Assembly: GCF_022698145.1 (NCBI RefSeq) | Contig: NZ_JALDAX010000009.1 | Coordinates: forward strand, 306,716 to 370,715 | Length of the DNA stretch: 64,000 nucleotides | From: Streptomyces spinosisporus | GTDB taxonomy: Bacteria > Actinomycetota > Actinomycetes > Streptomycetales > Streptomycetaceae | Direction: 5' to 3' | Position numbers and translations under genes: made by a program | Shown here: positions 1 to 7,563 of the stretch, one piece after another | Numbering within the stretch: position 1 is the first letter of the stretch | Layout of the letters: each line of letters begins with the position of its first letter | Notes under the pieces: generated by a model | What the model was told of the DNA's origin: nothing | The model's database searches: none | What the model saw: the letters and a program-made list of their open reading frames with translations, nothing else

Positions 1-282
1 GGCGCGCTCCCGGGCGGCGGTGACCAGCGGCTCCGAGATATCGACGCCGACGCAGCGGCTCGCGGGACCGAGCCGCCGTGCGAGCGCCAGCGTGACACCA
101 CCGGTGCCGCAGCCGACGTCGAGCACCTGGCCCGGCTTCTGCGCGGACACGGCATCGACGAGCAGGGTCTCCAGAGGCCGGAACATCTCGTCCAGCACCG
201 GCTGCAACTCGACCCATGCATTGCCGCCGGGCCCGTTCCAGCGAGCCGCCTGTGCGTCGTCGTTCCTGCGTGCGGGGCCCAT
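1..282 (-). CDS. SAM-dependent methyltransferase, N-terminal part (cut by window edge)
   Basis: Only the first 94 codons lie in the window; the gene continues past base 1. The protein begins MGPARRNDDAQAARW and carries the class I methyltransferase motif I VLDVGCGTGG at about residues 52-61, followed by GVDIS, the usual acidic end of strand beta 2 that contacts the SAM ribose. The start at 282 has an AGGAGAGGGAGG ribosome binding site upstream. It is divergent from the MerR regulator that starts at 358, with a 14-bp palindrome between them, so that regulator probably controls it. The substrate cannot be told from this fragment. Confidence 0.85.
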   Translation of the reverse strand, partial: MGPARRNDDAQAARWNGPGGNAWVELQPVLDEMFRPLETLLVDAVSAQKPGQVLDVGCGTGGVTLALARRLGPASRCVGVDISEPLVTAARERA

Positions 283-333
283 GATCGCCTCCCTCTCCTT
301 GCCTTCCTCCGACCGGGATGACACCGTGCCACT

Positions 334-347
334 TCAAGTCGACTTGA
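334..347. promoter_or_regulatory. MerR-family operator (14-bp perfect palindrome)
   Basis: TCAAGTCGACTTGA is a perfect inverted repeat between the divergent methyltransferase (start 282) and MerR gene (start 358). It resembles the CCTCAAG-N4-CTTGAGG type of site used by SoxR-like MerR proteins. Its right arm runs into the GAGG at 346-349, which is also the only well-spaced Shine-Dalgarno sequence for the MerR start. Bound repressor would therefore cover the ribosome binding site of its own gene. Binding is inferred. Confidence 0.7.
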
Positions 348-357
348 GGTAAAGAGG

Positions 358-795
358 ATGACAGAACTGGACATCGCCGAGGTGGTACAGCGCGCCGACG
401 TCCCCGCGTCGACGCTGCGTTTCTACGAGGAGAAGGGGCTGATCTCCTCGATCGGCAGGCGGGGGCTGCGCCGCCAGTACGACCCCGGCGTACTGGAGCG
501 ACTGGCGCTGATCGCGTTGGGGCGCACCGCCGGGTTCTCCCTCGACGAGATCGCCCGCATGTTCGCACCGGACGGAGCACCGGTCCTCGACCGCGAGATG
601 CTGGCCGCCAAGGCCGACGAGCTGGACCGGACGATCCGCGAACTCGGCGTCCTGCGCGACTCCTTGCGGCACGCCGCCGCCTGCCCCGCGCCGAGCCACG
701 CCGAGTGCCCCACCTTCCGTCGCCTGCTCAAGACGGCGGGTTCGGGTGCCGTACGGGGAAAACGACGGCCGCCGGTCCCGACGGTTCGTGAGTGA
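358..795 (+). CDS. MerR family transcriptional regulator
   Basis: 145-residue protein with an N-terminal MerR winged helix-turn-helix: TELDIAEVVQRADVPASTLRFYEEKGLI at residues 2-29, then the RRQYDPGVLERLALIALGRTAGFSLDEIARMF wing and recognition region. A dimerisation helix follows at about 75-105. The C-terminal CPAPSHAECPTF places two cysteines and a histidine close together, as in a group of actinobacterial MerR proteins; whether they bind metal or sense redox is not shown. The likely target is the palindrome at 334-347 in its own promoter. It ends 12 bases before the convergent methyltransferase stop at 808. Confidence 0.9.
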   Translation: MTELDIAEVVQRADVPASTLRFYEEKGLISSIGRRGLRRQYDPGVLERLALIALGRTAGFSLDEIARMFAPDGAPVLDREMLAAKADELDRTIRELGVLRDSLRHAAACPAPSHAECPTFRRLLKTAGSGAVRGKRRPPVPTVRE

Positions 796-807
796 GCGAA
801 GCGGGAC

Positions 808-1698
808 TCAGGTTCCGGCCAGCTGGAAGTGCCAGATGACCTCCACCGGTGTCCCCTCGTTCGCCGCCTCGGCGGCCTCGGGCACCAGGTCGGCCAGACA
901 CCACGGCCAGAGCTCCCACGGGCCCGGCTCGCGTCGGCCGGACGGGATCTGCGCGGCGGAAGGCTTGGCGGGCAGGGGTTCCTCGCAGCGCCGCACCTGC
1001 AACCCGACCGACAGCGCGGCCCGCAGATAGTCCCCGGTGGGGTGCCGGTAGCTCGTGAGACGGCCCCGGGTACCGTCCGGCAGACGCACCGGCGGGACCA
1101 TGCCTCGCGCCACCCACTCGTGATGCATGTCCGAGATCACCAGATGACCGCCGGGGCGCAGCACCCTCGCGAACTGCTCCATCACCGGCCCCAGGTCGCG
1201 CACATGCGTCAGGGCCAGGGAGCAGACGACCAGGTCCACGGAGTCGTTGGCCACGGGCAGTTGTTGCAGTGTGCCCGGCCGGAAGTCGCCTTCGGGGACG
1301 CGTGCGCGTGCCCGGGCGAGCATGTCCGGCGAGCTGTCCACGCCCACCACGCGGTGGCCGCGCGGCGCCAGCAAAGCCGCCATCCGCCCGGTGCCGCAAG
1401 CGGCGTCCAGAGCGTCGCCGGGCGGTATCCCGTCGAGGATGTCCCCGATCACCGGCTCGTCGAAGTCGAACGCCGAGTTGGGGCCGTCGTACGTCCGCGA
1501 CCAGATCTCGTAGCCGTCGACCGTGCCCACGTCGACGACATCGACCGCCGCACTGCCCAGCGACTCGTCGTCGAGCAACTCCCGGATCTCGGCAAGCCGA
1601 GCCTCGACGAACGCACGGTCACGCCCACCGGTGAACGCCCGCAACAGTGCAAGCCCTTCGAGCCCGATCGCATACGCCAGCGGATCCTCATGAATCAC
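808..1698 (-). CDS. class I SAM-dependent methyltransferase
   Basis: 296-residue protein. Motif I is ALDAACGTGRM (about residues 96-106), followed by VVGVDSSPDML, LPVANDSVDLVVCSLALTHV (motif II region) and LRPGGHLVISDMHHEW (motif III). This is the Methyltransf_11 fold with an N-terminal extension of about 85 residues beginning IHEDPLAYAIGLEGLALLRA. The start is a GTG at 1698 without a clear ribosome binding site, so the start is uncertain. It faces the MerR gene tail to tail. The substrate is unknown; proteins of this type are often general small-molecule methyltransferases. Confidence 0.85.
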   Translation of the reverse strand: MIHEDPLAYAIGLEGLALLRAFTGGRDRAFVEARLAEIRELLDDESLGSAAVDVVDVGTVDGYEIWSRTYDGPNSAFDFDEPVIGDILDGIPPGDALDAACGTGRMAALLAPRGHRVVGVDSSPDMLARARARVPEGDFRPGTLQQLPVANDSVDLVVCSLALTHVRDLGPVMEQFARVLRPGGHLVISDMHHEWVARGMVPPVRLPDGTRGRLTSYRHPTGDYLRAALSVGLQVRRCEEPLPAKPSAAQIPSGRREPGPWELWPWCLADLVPEAAEAANEGTPVEVIWHFQLAGT

Positions 1699-1738
1699 CC
1701 GACGACGCTAACCACCCCACCACCCCACCACCACCGAA

Positions 1739-2515
1739 TTACCGCCCACCACCACGAAGGTGCCGGCACACGAAGTCACGCCAGAGCACGACGGCAGCGG
1801 GTTCGGTCTCGCTGTGGGCGCCGTTGTAGCCGAGCAGTTCCTTCTGTTGTGATCCGAAGGCGTCGAAGAGGGCGAGCTGGCCGTCCCGCGGAAAGACCTC
1901 GTCGTGCCACTGAAGGTGGAACAGGACGGGAGCGGTGATGCGGCCCGCGTCCGCCGCCACGCGTTCCGGTACCTCCAACTCCCTGTGCAGGGCGGGGCCT
2001 TGGCGAAGGCCGAACTTGCCGAACACGGCGCAACGGAGGCGGTCGCCAAGGGCCGCCGCGAGCGGAATGCCGAAGCGCGTCGCCATCGACATCCCGAGGT
2101 GGGCGAGACGGTCGCCGTCCACGAGGTCCAGGGCCGCGAGCGCATCCACGCACGCCCGCCAGTCGTCCGTCATGCGATCGAGGACGACTTCGATCCCCTC
2201 CGCGGCTATGCGGGCCTGGTATTCCGCGGGGGACAGCGGACCGTCGGGGACACGGTCGCCGTGACAGGGCCCGTCGATCGCCAACGCGGCAACCCCGGCC
2301 GACGACGCGAACCACCGGCCCAGAGCGACAACCCGCCCGCTTCTCTTGTGGCCGCTGCCGCCATGCCCCAGCAGCACCAGGGGAGGGGGCGACGAGGCGG
2401 CAGTCGGGGAAGGCAGCCACAACACCCCCGGAACTGCGCCTACTTCACGGCCGAGACGGAACGCCCGCTCGACGCAGCAGCCGCCGTCCGTCCGACGCTC
2501 GCCCCACTCGATCAC
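1739..2515 (-). CDS. alpha/beta hydrolase (dienelactone hydrolase-like)
   Basis: About 258 residues with an alpha/beta hydrolase core: PPLVLLGHGGSGHKRS (oxyanion and early strand region), ALAIDGPCHGDR, LAHLGMSMATRFGIPLAAAL (nucleophile elbow GMSMA, Ser nucleophile), VLFHLQWHDEVFPRDGQ (acid) and a C-terminal NGAHSET histidine. The elbow reads GMSMA rather than the usual GxSxG. The start is placed at GTG 2515, because the longer readings overlap the HxlR gene ending at 2547; ATG 2566 is the alternative and would overlap it by 20 bases. It lies just downstream of the HxlR gene on the same strand and is probably cotranscribed. The substrate is unknown. Confidence 0.75.
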   Translation of the reverse strand: MIEWGERRTDGGCCVERAFRLGREVGAVPGVLWLPSPTAASSPPPLVLLGHGGSGHKRSGRVVALGRWFASSAGVAALAIDGPCHGDRVPDGPLSPAEYQARIAAEGIEVVLDRMTDDWRACVDALAALDLVDGDRLAHLGMSMATRFGIPLAAALGDRLRCAVFGKFGLRQGPALHRELEVPERVAADAGRITAPVLFHLQWHDEVFPRDGQLALFDAFGSQQKELLGYNGAHSETEPAAVVLWRDFVCRHLRGGGR

Positions 2516-2546
2516 GCCGCCCCGCCGACAAGCCGAACCCCCCTGC

Positions 2547-2936
2547 TCACGCCGACTGCGCGTCATACCCCTCCCGCGCACGCTCCACCTCGTCCAGATG
2601 CCCGGAGGCCCACTCCGCGAGATGCGCGAACAACGGCCCGAGACTGCGGCCGAGTTCGCTGATCTCGTACTCGACCCGGGGCGGCACCTCCGGGTGATAC
2701 GTGCGTACGACGAGACCGTCGCGCTCCAACTGCCGCAACCTCTGGGTGAGCACCTTCGGCGTGATCTTCGTGATGCGCCGTTCCAACTCGACGAACCGCT
2801 GCCGGCCGTAGGTATGCAGGCTCCACAGGATCGGCGTGGTCCACCGGCTGAACACGATGTCCACGACCGGACTGATCGGACAGGCAACTTCCGGATCGCT
2901 CCCGGTGGTTGTCGCCCCCATCTCCCCGACGGCCAT
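2547..2936 (-). CDS. HxlR family winged-helix regulator
   Basis: 129-residue HxlR-type DNA-binding protein. Residues about 22-110 hold the winged helix (DIVFSRWTTPILWSLHTYG, RFVELERRITKITPKVLTQRL, LERDGLVVRTYHPEVPPRVEY, ELSELGRSL-like segment). The family has a conserved N-terminal Cys, here in VACPISP. ATG 2936 is preferred over GTG 2942 because GGAGG lies 7 bases before the ATG but touches the GTG. It is divergent from the NmrA-like gene at 3044, with a TAGGTACCTA palindrome between them; HxlR proteins commonly repress a divergent reductase gene in response to aldehydes, quinones or redox stress. Confidence 0.88.
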   Translation of the reverse strand: MAVGEMGATTTGSDPEVACPISPVVDIVFSRWTTPILWSLHTYGRQRFVELERRITKITPKVLTQRLRQLERDGLVVRTYHPEVPPRVEYEISELGRSLGPLFAHLAEWASGHLDEVERAREGYDAQSA

Positions 2937-2968
2937 CTGCACACCCCTCCGGGACAGTCACTTTCCTC

Positions 2969-2978
2969 TAGGTACCTA
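2969..2978. promoter_or_regulatory. candidate HxlR operator palindrome
   Basis: TAGGTACCTA is a perfect 10-bp palindrome in the 107-bp divergent region between the HxlR regulator (start 2936) and the NAD(P)-binding protein (start 3044). The surrounding TCTAGGTACCTACTATACC is the only AT-rich stretch here and could hold the promoter cores. GTAC-centred sites are typical of this regulator family; that assignment is inferred from position. Confidence 0.5.
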
Positions 2979-3043
2979 CTATACCGACGGTGTTAGCGTC
3001 CGTCCCCGTCGACAACCAACCGAAACGACAAGGGGAGTTGCTC

Positions 3044-3889
3044 GTGATCGTAGTGACGGGGGCGACCGGCAACGTGGGCCGCTCGCTCGTGCAGATCCTC
3101 GCGGCAGCCGGCCGGCCGGTGACCGCGACATCCCGGGCCATCGAGGCCACGGACGCACCGGAAGGCGTACGGCACATCAGGGCCGACCTGACCCAACCCG
3201 ACAGCCTGCGGCCGGTGTTCGACTCGGCGGAAGCCCTCTTCCTGCAGAACGGTGGCCCCAGCGCCCACCATCTCAGCGCGCCCGACCTCCTCGACGCCGC
3301 CAAGTCCGCGGGCATCCGACGAGTCGTCCTGCTGTCCTCCCAAGGAGCCGCGACCCGGCCGGAGTCCGTCTCCCACGGAGGCATCGCCCGCTCCATCGAG
3401 GACGCCGTGGAGCAGTCGGGCCTCGACTGGACGATCCTGCGACCCGGCGGCTTCGCCTCCAACGCCTACGCATGGGCCGAGTCCGTCCGCACCCGGCGCG
3501 TGATCGCCGCGCCCTTCGCCGACGTCGGCCTGCCCGTGGTCGACCCGGCCGACATCGCGGAGGTCGCCGCCGTGGCGCTGCGCGAGGACGGCCACGAGGG
3601 GCGGACCTACGAACTCACCGGCCCCGCCCTCTCCACACCCCGGCAGCGCGCCCGGACCATCGCCGACGCCCTCGGCGAACCGGTCCGCTTCGACGAGCAG
3701 ACCCGCGAGGAGGCCCGCACCCAGATGCTGCGGTTCATGCCCGAGCCCGTGGCCGACACCACGCTCGACATCCTGGGCGATCCCACCCCTGCCGAGCAGC
3801 GCATCAGCCCCGACATCGAGCGGATCCTCTCCCGCCCGCCGCGCACGTTCGCCGACTGGACCCACGACCACATCGCCGCGTTCCGGTAG
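3044..3889 (+). CDS. NmrA-like NAD(P)-binding protein / NAD(P)H:quinone oxidoreductase type
   Basis: 281-residue atypical short-chain dehydrogenase. The N-terminus VIVVTGATGNVGRSLVQ holds the GxxGxxG dinucleotide-binding motif, followed by VTATSR at strand beta 2. VVLLSSQGA and WTILRPGGFASNAYAWAE follow the NmrA/QOR2 pattern, and PVVDPADIAEVAAVALREDGHEGRTYELTGP is the conserved C-terminal half. GTG 3044 is chosen because AGGGGAG lies 7 bases upstream; a longer reading to 2990 lacks a ribosome binding site and would run into the operator region. It probably reduces quinones or acts as a redox sensor, under the divergent HxlR regulator. Confidence 0.85.
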   Translation: MIVVTGATGNVGRSLVQILAAAGRPVTATSRAIEATDAPEGVRHIRADLTQPDSLRPVFDSAEALFLQNGGPSAHHLSAPDLLDAAKSAGIRRVVLLSSQGAATRPESVSHGGIARSIEDAVEQSGLDWTILRPGGFASNAYAWAESVRTRRVIAAPFADVGLPVVDPADIAEVAAVALREDGHEGRTYELTGPALSTPRQRARTIADALGEPVRFDEQTREEARTQMLRFMPEPVADTTLDILGDPTPAEQRISPDIERILSRPPRTFADWTHDHIAAFR

Positions 3890-3931
3890 ATCCTGGCCGG
3901 CTCAACGCGCAGCCGACTGACCGCACATGAC

Positions 3932-3971
3932 GAACGGGCTTCGCCAACTCTCCACCCGGCGAAGCCCGTTC
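3932..3971. terminator. bidirectional transcription terminator
   Basis: A perfect 14-bp stem, GAACGGGCTTCGCC (3932-3945) with GGCGAAGCCCGTTC (3958-3971), and a 12-base loop. It sits between the convergent NAD(P)-binding gene (ends 3889) and protease gene (ends 3990), so it can stop transcription from both sides. Confidence 0.85.
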
Positions 3972-3989
3972 ACCACCAACAGCCCTACG

Positions 3990-5141
3990 TCACGCCGTCT
4001 GCAGCGTCAGCCCGTACCGGTTGAGGATCTCGTTGACCGGCTGGTACCAGGTCTCCCCGCCGGAGCTGCAGTTGCCCCAGCCGCCGGAGGTGACCCCCTG
4101 GGCCTGGTCGCCGCTGATGAAGGAGCCGCCGGAGTCGCCGGGCTCGGCGCACACGCTCGTCTTCGTCATCTGGTGGACGGCGCCCTCGCTGTAGTTGACC
4201 GTCTCGTTCTTCGCCAGGACGGTGCCGCAGTGCCAGTGCGAGGTGGAGCCGGAGCGGCAGATCGACGCACCGACGGGAGCCTCGGCGGAGCCGCGGACGA
4301 GCTGGTCGGAGACCGTGCCCCAGCCGAGCACGACCGGCACGGTCCACCAGCCGCTGCCGACGTTGACCCAGGAGTAGTCGTTGTCGGGGAACGACGAGCC
4401 CTGGAAGTTGCCGACGTAGGAGTGGTCCCAGCCGTACACCGCACCGGCGTGTACGTCGCAGTGCCCGGCGGAGACGAAGCCGCCGATCACCGAAAAGCCT
4501 ATGGAGCAGCGGACGTTGCCGGTGTAGTAGGGGTCGCCGCCCACGGTGCCGGCGGCGAAGGTCTTCGGTGCCTCAGTGGTGTGCTTCACCGTGACGGGGC
4601 CCGCCTTGCGCGCCTTGGCGAGGAAGGCGCGGACATCGTTGTCAGCCTGGTGGGCGGTGACGACGTTCACGACGACCTTGTTGGTCTTGACGTCGACGTA
4701 CCAGTTGCTGATGCCGGAGGGTGCGGACAGGGCGTCGATGCGTGCCTTCGCCGCGTCGAGCTGCCGTGCGCTGTGCTCGACGAGGCGCACGGACGCACCG
4801 GTGGCGCGTACGGCATCGGTGTCCGCGCCGCGTGTGACGGCCACGGTCAGCTTGCCGTCGGCGGCGTCGAACCACGAGCCGCCGTACGACGAACCGGCGG
4901 CACGCTTGGCCTTGTGCTCGACGGCCGTCGCGGTCTTCTCGGCGGCCAGACGTGCCGCGGCCTGGCTCTTGGTCAGGCCCAGGTCGTGCTGCATCGCGGA
5001 CAGCAGCTGGGCGGAGGCGGGTGCTTCGGTGGAGTGCGCGGGGGTGTCGGTGGCGGAGGCCGCCTGGCTGCCGACGGCCGCCCAGGTCCCCAGGAGCAGG
5101 GCTGCGGACAGGGTGGTGCGCATCGCTGTTGTGCGTCTCAA
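3990..5141 (-). CDS. secreted S1 family serine protease (streptogrisin type) with propeptide
   Basis: 383 residues. An N-terminal signal peptide (MRRTTAMRTTLSAALLLG, then AVGSQAASA with a likely signal peptidase cut near residue 30) is followed by an alpha-lytic-type prodomain at about 40-195, which acts as a folding chaperone and is cleaved off. The mature domain starts near residue 197 (AAGTVGGDPYYTG). The catalytic triad is visible: His227 in SAGHC, Asp255 in PDNDYSW and Ser337 in GDSGGS. Cysteine pairs 212/228, 295/305 and 331/about 358 match streptogrisins. The TTG start at 5141 has AAGGGG about 9 bases upstream; ATG 5123 is the alternative. A LacI-type palindrome lies 53 bases upstream. 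Confidence 0.92.
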   Translation of the reverse strand: MRRTTAMRTTLSAALLLGTWAAVGSQAASATDTPAHSTEAPASAQLLSAMQHDLGLTKSQAAARLAAEKTATAVEHKAKRAAGSSYGGSWFDAADGKLTVAVTRGADTDAVRATGASVRLVEHSARQLDAAKARIDALSAPSGISNWYVDVKTNKVVVNVVTAHQADNDVRAFLAKARKAGPVTVKHTTEAPKTFAAGTVGGDPYYTGNVRCSIGFSVIGGFVSAGHCDVHAGAVYGWDHSYVGNFQGSSFPDNDYSWVNVGSGWWTVPVVLGWGTVSDQLVRGSAEAPVGASICRSGSTSHWHCGTVLAKNETVNYSEGAVHQMTKTSVCAEPGDSGGSFISGDQAQGVTSGGWGNCSSGGETWYQPVNEILNRYGLTLQTA

Positions 5142-5193
5142 GGCAGTGGCCCCTTCGTTGTTCCAACAAGGTGGGGGTGGAACAGCAGAACTT

Positions 5194-5207
5194 TGAGAGC
5201 GCTCTCA
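5194..5207. promoter_or_regulatory. LacI-family operator-like palindrome upstream of the protease
   Basis: TGAGAGCGCTCTCA is a perfect 14-bp palindrome. It differs at two symmetric positions from the Streptomyces CebR operator TGGGAGCGCTCCCA. It begins 53 bases upstream of the protease start, so a LacI-family sugar regulator could control protease synthesis. It could also act on the divergent sugar operon about 310 bases away. Confidence 0.6.
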
Positions 5208-5468
5208 CGCATGCGCGGCAGAGCTTAGCCGGAGATCATGAACAGGTCCATGCCAATGCCGGGACTGCCTTGTGCGGGCCGCCGCGAGGGGTGAGCGGGG
5301 AGCGAGCCTGGGACGAGCGGGAGTGGGCGGGGGAGGTGAATCGATCACAGTCCGGTGCGCGCCCCCGGATGTCGGCGCGAATGCGCCCGTGACCAGCCCC
5401 CGATCCGCCGGATCTCCTGCACGGGGGTTGTCCTGACATGCGCCCACCCCTAGGGTCGCCCAGACGGC

Positions 5469-5476
5469 AAGCGCTT
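5469..5476. promoter_or_regulatory. LacI-type half-palindrome upstream of the sugar operon
   Basis: AAGCGCTT, within GGCAAGCGCTTTCTGCC, is the central core typical of LacI/CcpA-type operators. It sits 40 bases upstream of the first sugar operon gene (5516), a good place for repression. No LacI-type regulator gene is in the window. Confidence 0.4.
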
Positions 5477-5515
5477 TCTGCCTGCCTTGATCGCCGCACG
5501 TCCGAGGAGCGCCGT

Positions 5516-6631
5516 ATGCCCCCACGCCCCCACCGTCGCTCGGTCGCCGTCGTCGGTACCGGCGGCATCGTCAGCAGCAGCCATCTGCCCGCGCTCAGAG
5601 CGCACGCCGACCGGGTGGAGCTGGTCGCGGCCGTCGATGTGGACCCCGGCCGGCTGGACGCGTTCCGCGAGCTGGCCGGCGGCGAGGTCGCCGGGTACGG
5701 CTCGATGGACGACATGCTGGACGCCGTACGGCCCGATCTGGTGGTCGTCGGCACCCCGCCGTCCCTGCACCGGGAGCAGACGACCGCGGCGCTGAAGGCG
5801 GGCGCCTGGGTGCTGTGCGAGAAGCCGCTGTGCCTCTCGCTCGCCGAGTACGACGCGATCGCGGCGGCGGAGGAGTCGTCGGGGGCCTACGCCTCGGTGG
5901 TCTTCCAGCACCGCTACGGCTCCGGCGCCGTGCACGCCCGCGAGCTGATCGTCGGCGGTGAGCTCGGCACCCCGCTGGTCGCGCACTGCCAGACCACCTG
6001 GCACCGTGACGCCGCCTACTACGCCGTACCGTGGCGGGGCCGCTGGGCCTTCGAGGGCGGCGGCCCGACCATGGGCCACGGCATCCACCAGTACGACCTG
6101 CTGCTGCATCTGCTCGGCCCCTGGGCCGAGGTGCGGGCCATGGCGGCGCGGCTGGTGCACGACACCGAGAGCGAGGACGTCTCGACGGCCCTGGTGCGCT
6201 TTCGCAACGGCGCCCTCGCGACCGTCGTCAACAGCGTGCTCTCGCCGGACGAGGTGAGCCGCATCCGCGTCGACTGCGCCGACGGCACCATCGAACTCAC
6301 CCATCTGTACGGGCACCGCAACGACGACTGGGTCTACACCCCCGCCCCGCACGTCGCCCCCGAACGCGCCGAGGCCTGGCGCACACCCGCCGCCGACGTC
6401 CCCAGCTCGCACACCGCGCAGCTCGGCGCCCTCCTCGACGCGCAGGACCACGGCGTACGACCTCCGGGCAGCGGTCCCGACGCGCGTGCCACCCTTGAAT
6501 TCGCCGCCGCCCTCTACAAGGCGGCGTTCACCGGACTGCCCGTGCTCGCGGGCGAGATCGCACCGAGCGACCCCTTCTACCAGGCCATGCACGGCGACCA
6601 CCCCCACTGGGCCCCCAAGGAGCGCGCATGA
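5516..6631 (+). CDS. Gfo/Idh/MocA family oxidoreductase
   Basis: 371-residue NAD(P)-dependent sugar or inositol dehydrogenase-like protein. The N-terminal Rossmann domain opens with RSVAVVGTGGIVSSSHLPAL (GxGxxx-H motif), VELVAAVDVDPGRL follows, and VLCEKPLCLSLAEYD is the hallmark EKP motif whose Lys is usually catalytic. The C-terminal domain (about 130-360) is the alpha/beta dimerisation fold, with GHGIHQYDLLLHLLGPWAEV supplying the conserved HxxD-type residues. ATG 5516 is chosen for the GAGGAGC ribosome binding site just upstream. It is the first gene of a run of seven and overlaps the next by four bases (ATGA). Confidence 0.92.
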   Translation: MPPRPHRRSVAVVGTGGIVSSSHLPALRAHADRVELVAAVDVDPGRLDAFRELAGGEVAGYGSMDDMLDAVRPDLVVVGTPPSLHREQTTAALKAGAWVLCEKPLCLSLAEYDAIAAAEESSGAYASVVFQHRYGSGAVHARELIVGGELGTPLVAHCQTTWHRDAAYYAVPWRGRWAFEGGGPTMGHGIHQYDLLLHLLGPWAEVRAMAARLVHDTESEDVSTALVRFRNGALATVVNSVLSPDEVSRIRVDCADGTIELTHLYGHRNDDWVYTPAPHVAPERAEAWRTPAADVPSSHTAQLGALLDAQDHGVRPPGSGPDARATLEFAAALYKAAFTGLPVLAGEIAPSDPFYQAMHGDHPHWAPKERA

Positions 6632-7563
6632 GCATCCACGTCCATCACGCGTACGGCGACCACGTCGCGGTCGCGGCGCCGGACGGCACCGAGATCCTCC
6701 GCTACGTCTACCGTCCCGACCCCGACGCCTTCGAATCGCGCAAGCCCTACGCCCACCCCCTGCGCACCCTCGGCGGGCGCACCGTGACCGGCTACCGCCC
6801 CAGCGACCACCGCTGGCACAAGGGCCTGCAGATGACGGCGAGCCATCTGTCCGGGCAGAACTTCTGGGGCGGCAACTGCTACGTCCACGGCGAGGGCTAT
6901 CTGCGACTGCCCGAGCGGGTCGGCTCGATGCGGCACGACGGCTTCCCGGAGTTCACGGTCGAGAACGACCGGCTCGCCTTCACCGAGGCCCTCACCTGGG
7001 TGGAGAACGGCGGCGCCGAGTGGGCGCGCGAGACGCGCGGGATCACCGTCCACTCGGTCGACGAGGACGCTGGCGCCTGGGCCCTCGACTGGTCGATCGA
7101 ACTCACCAACGTCCGTGACACACCGCTGGCCTTCGGCTCGCCCACCACCCACGGCCGGGACATGGCCGGCTACACCGGACTGCAATGGCGCGGCGCCCGC
7201 GACTTCACCGGCGGCACAGTCTTCGGCCCCGACGCCGACGGGGGAGCGGGCGCGGACGCGGGCAAGCTGATGGGCACCCAGGGCCCCTGGCTGGCCTTCA
7301 CCACCGAGCACGACGACGTCGACGCGCACTCCACGCTCGTCTTCGCGCACGCGCCCGAGAACCTCGACCCGGCCGCGATCCACGAGTCGCACTGGTTCGT
7401 GCGCTCCGAGCCGATCCCCACCGTCGCCTTCTCCTGGGCGTTCTTCGAGGAGTTCGAGCTGCCGCCCGGCGCGTCCTTCCACTACCGCTACCGGGTCGTC
7501 GTCGCCGACGGAGCCTGGGACCGCGACCGCGTCGGCAGCCATCTGGAGGGCCTGCCGTGGTGA
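6628..7563 (+). CDS. PmoA family protein (DUF6807)
   Basis: 311 residues, read as the DUF6807/PmoA-like family seen in actinobacterial sugar operons. Recognisable parts are YRPDPDAFESRKPYAHPLRTLGG, SDHRWHKGLQMTASHLSGQNFWGG and GSPTTHGRDMAGYTGLQWRGARDF, rich in His, Trp and Gly as expected of this beta-rich family. Its function is not established; the company of a Gfo/Idh oxidoreductase and a sugar ABC transporter suggests work on a carbohydrate or polyol. It starts inside the stop of the oxidoreductase gene (ATGA) and its own stop overlaps the cupin start (GTGA), so the three are translationally coupled. Confidence 0.85.
   Translation: MSIHVHHAYGDHVAVAAPDGTEILRYVYRPDPDAFESRKPYAHPLRTLGGRTVTGYRPSDHRWHKGLQMTASHLSGQNFWGGNCYVHGEGYLRLPERVGSMRHDGFPEFTVENDRLAFTEALTWVENGGAEWARETRGITVHSVDEDAGAWALDWSIELTNVRDTPLAFGSPTTHGRDMAGYTGLQWRGARDFTGGTVFGPDADGGAGADAGKLMGTQGPWLAFTTEHDDVDAHSTLVFAHAPENLDPAAIHESHWFVRSEPIPTVAFSWAFFEEFELPPGASFHYRYRVVVADGAWDRDRVGSHLEGLPW

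Larger units (their letters stand above)
5142..5515. other. 374-bp divergent intergenic region: protease / sugar operon
   Basis: No gene is seen here. It lies between the protease start (5141, minus) and the sugar operon start (5516, plus) and holds two LacI-type palindromic sites, listed separately, one near each gene. The ribosome binding site of the first operon gene is the GAGGAGC at about 5504-5510. The middle part (about 5220-5430) is GC-rich with no clear element. Confidence 0.6.
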
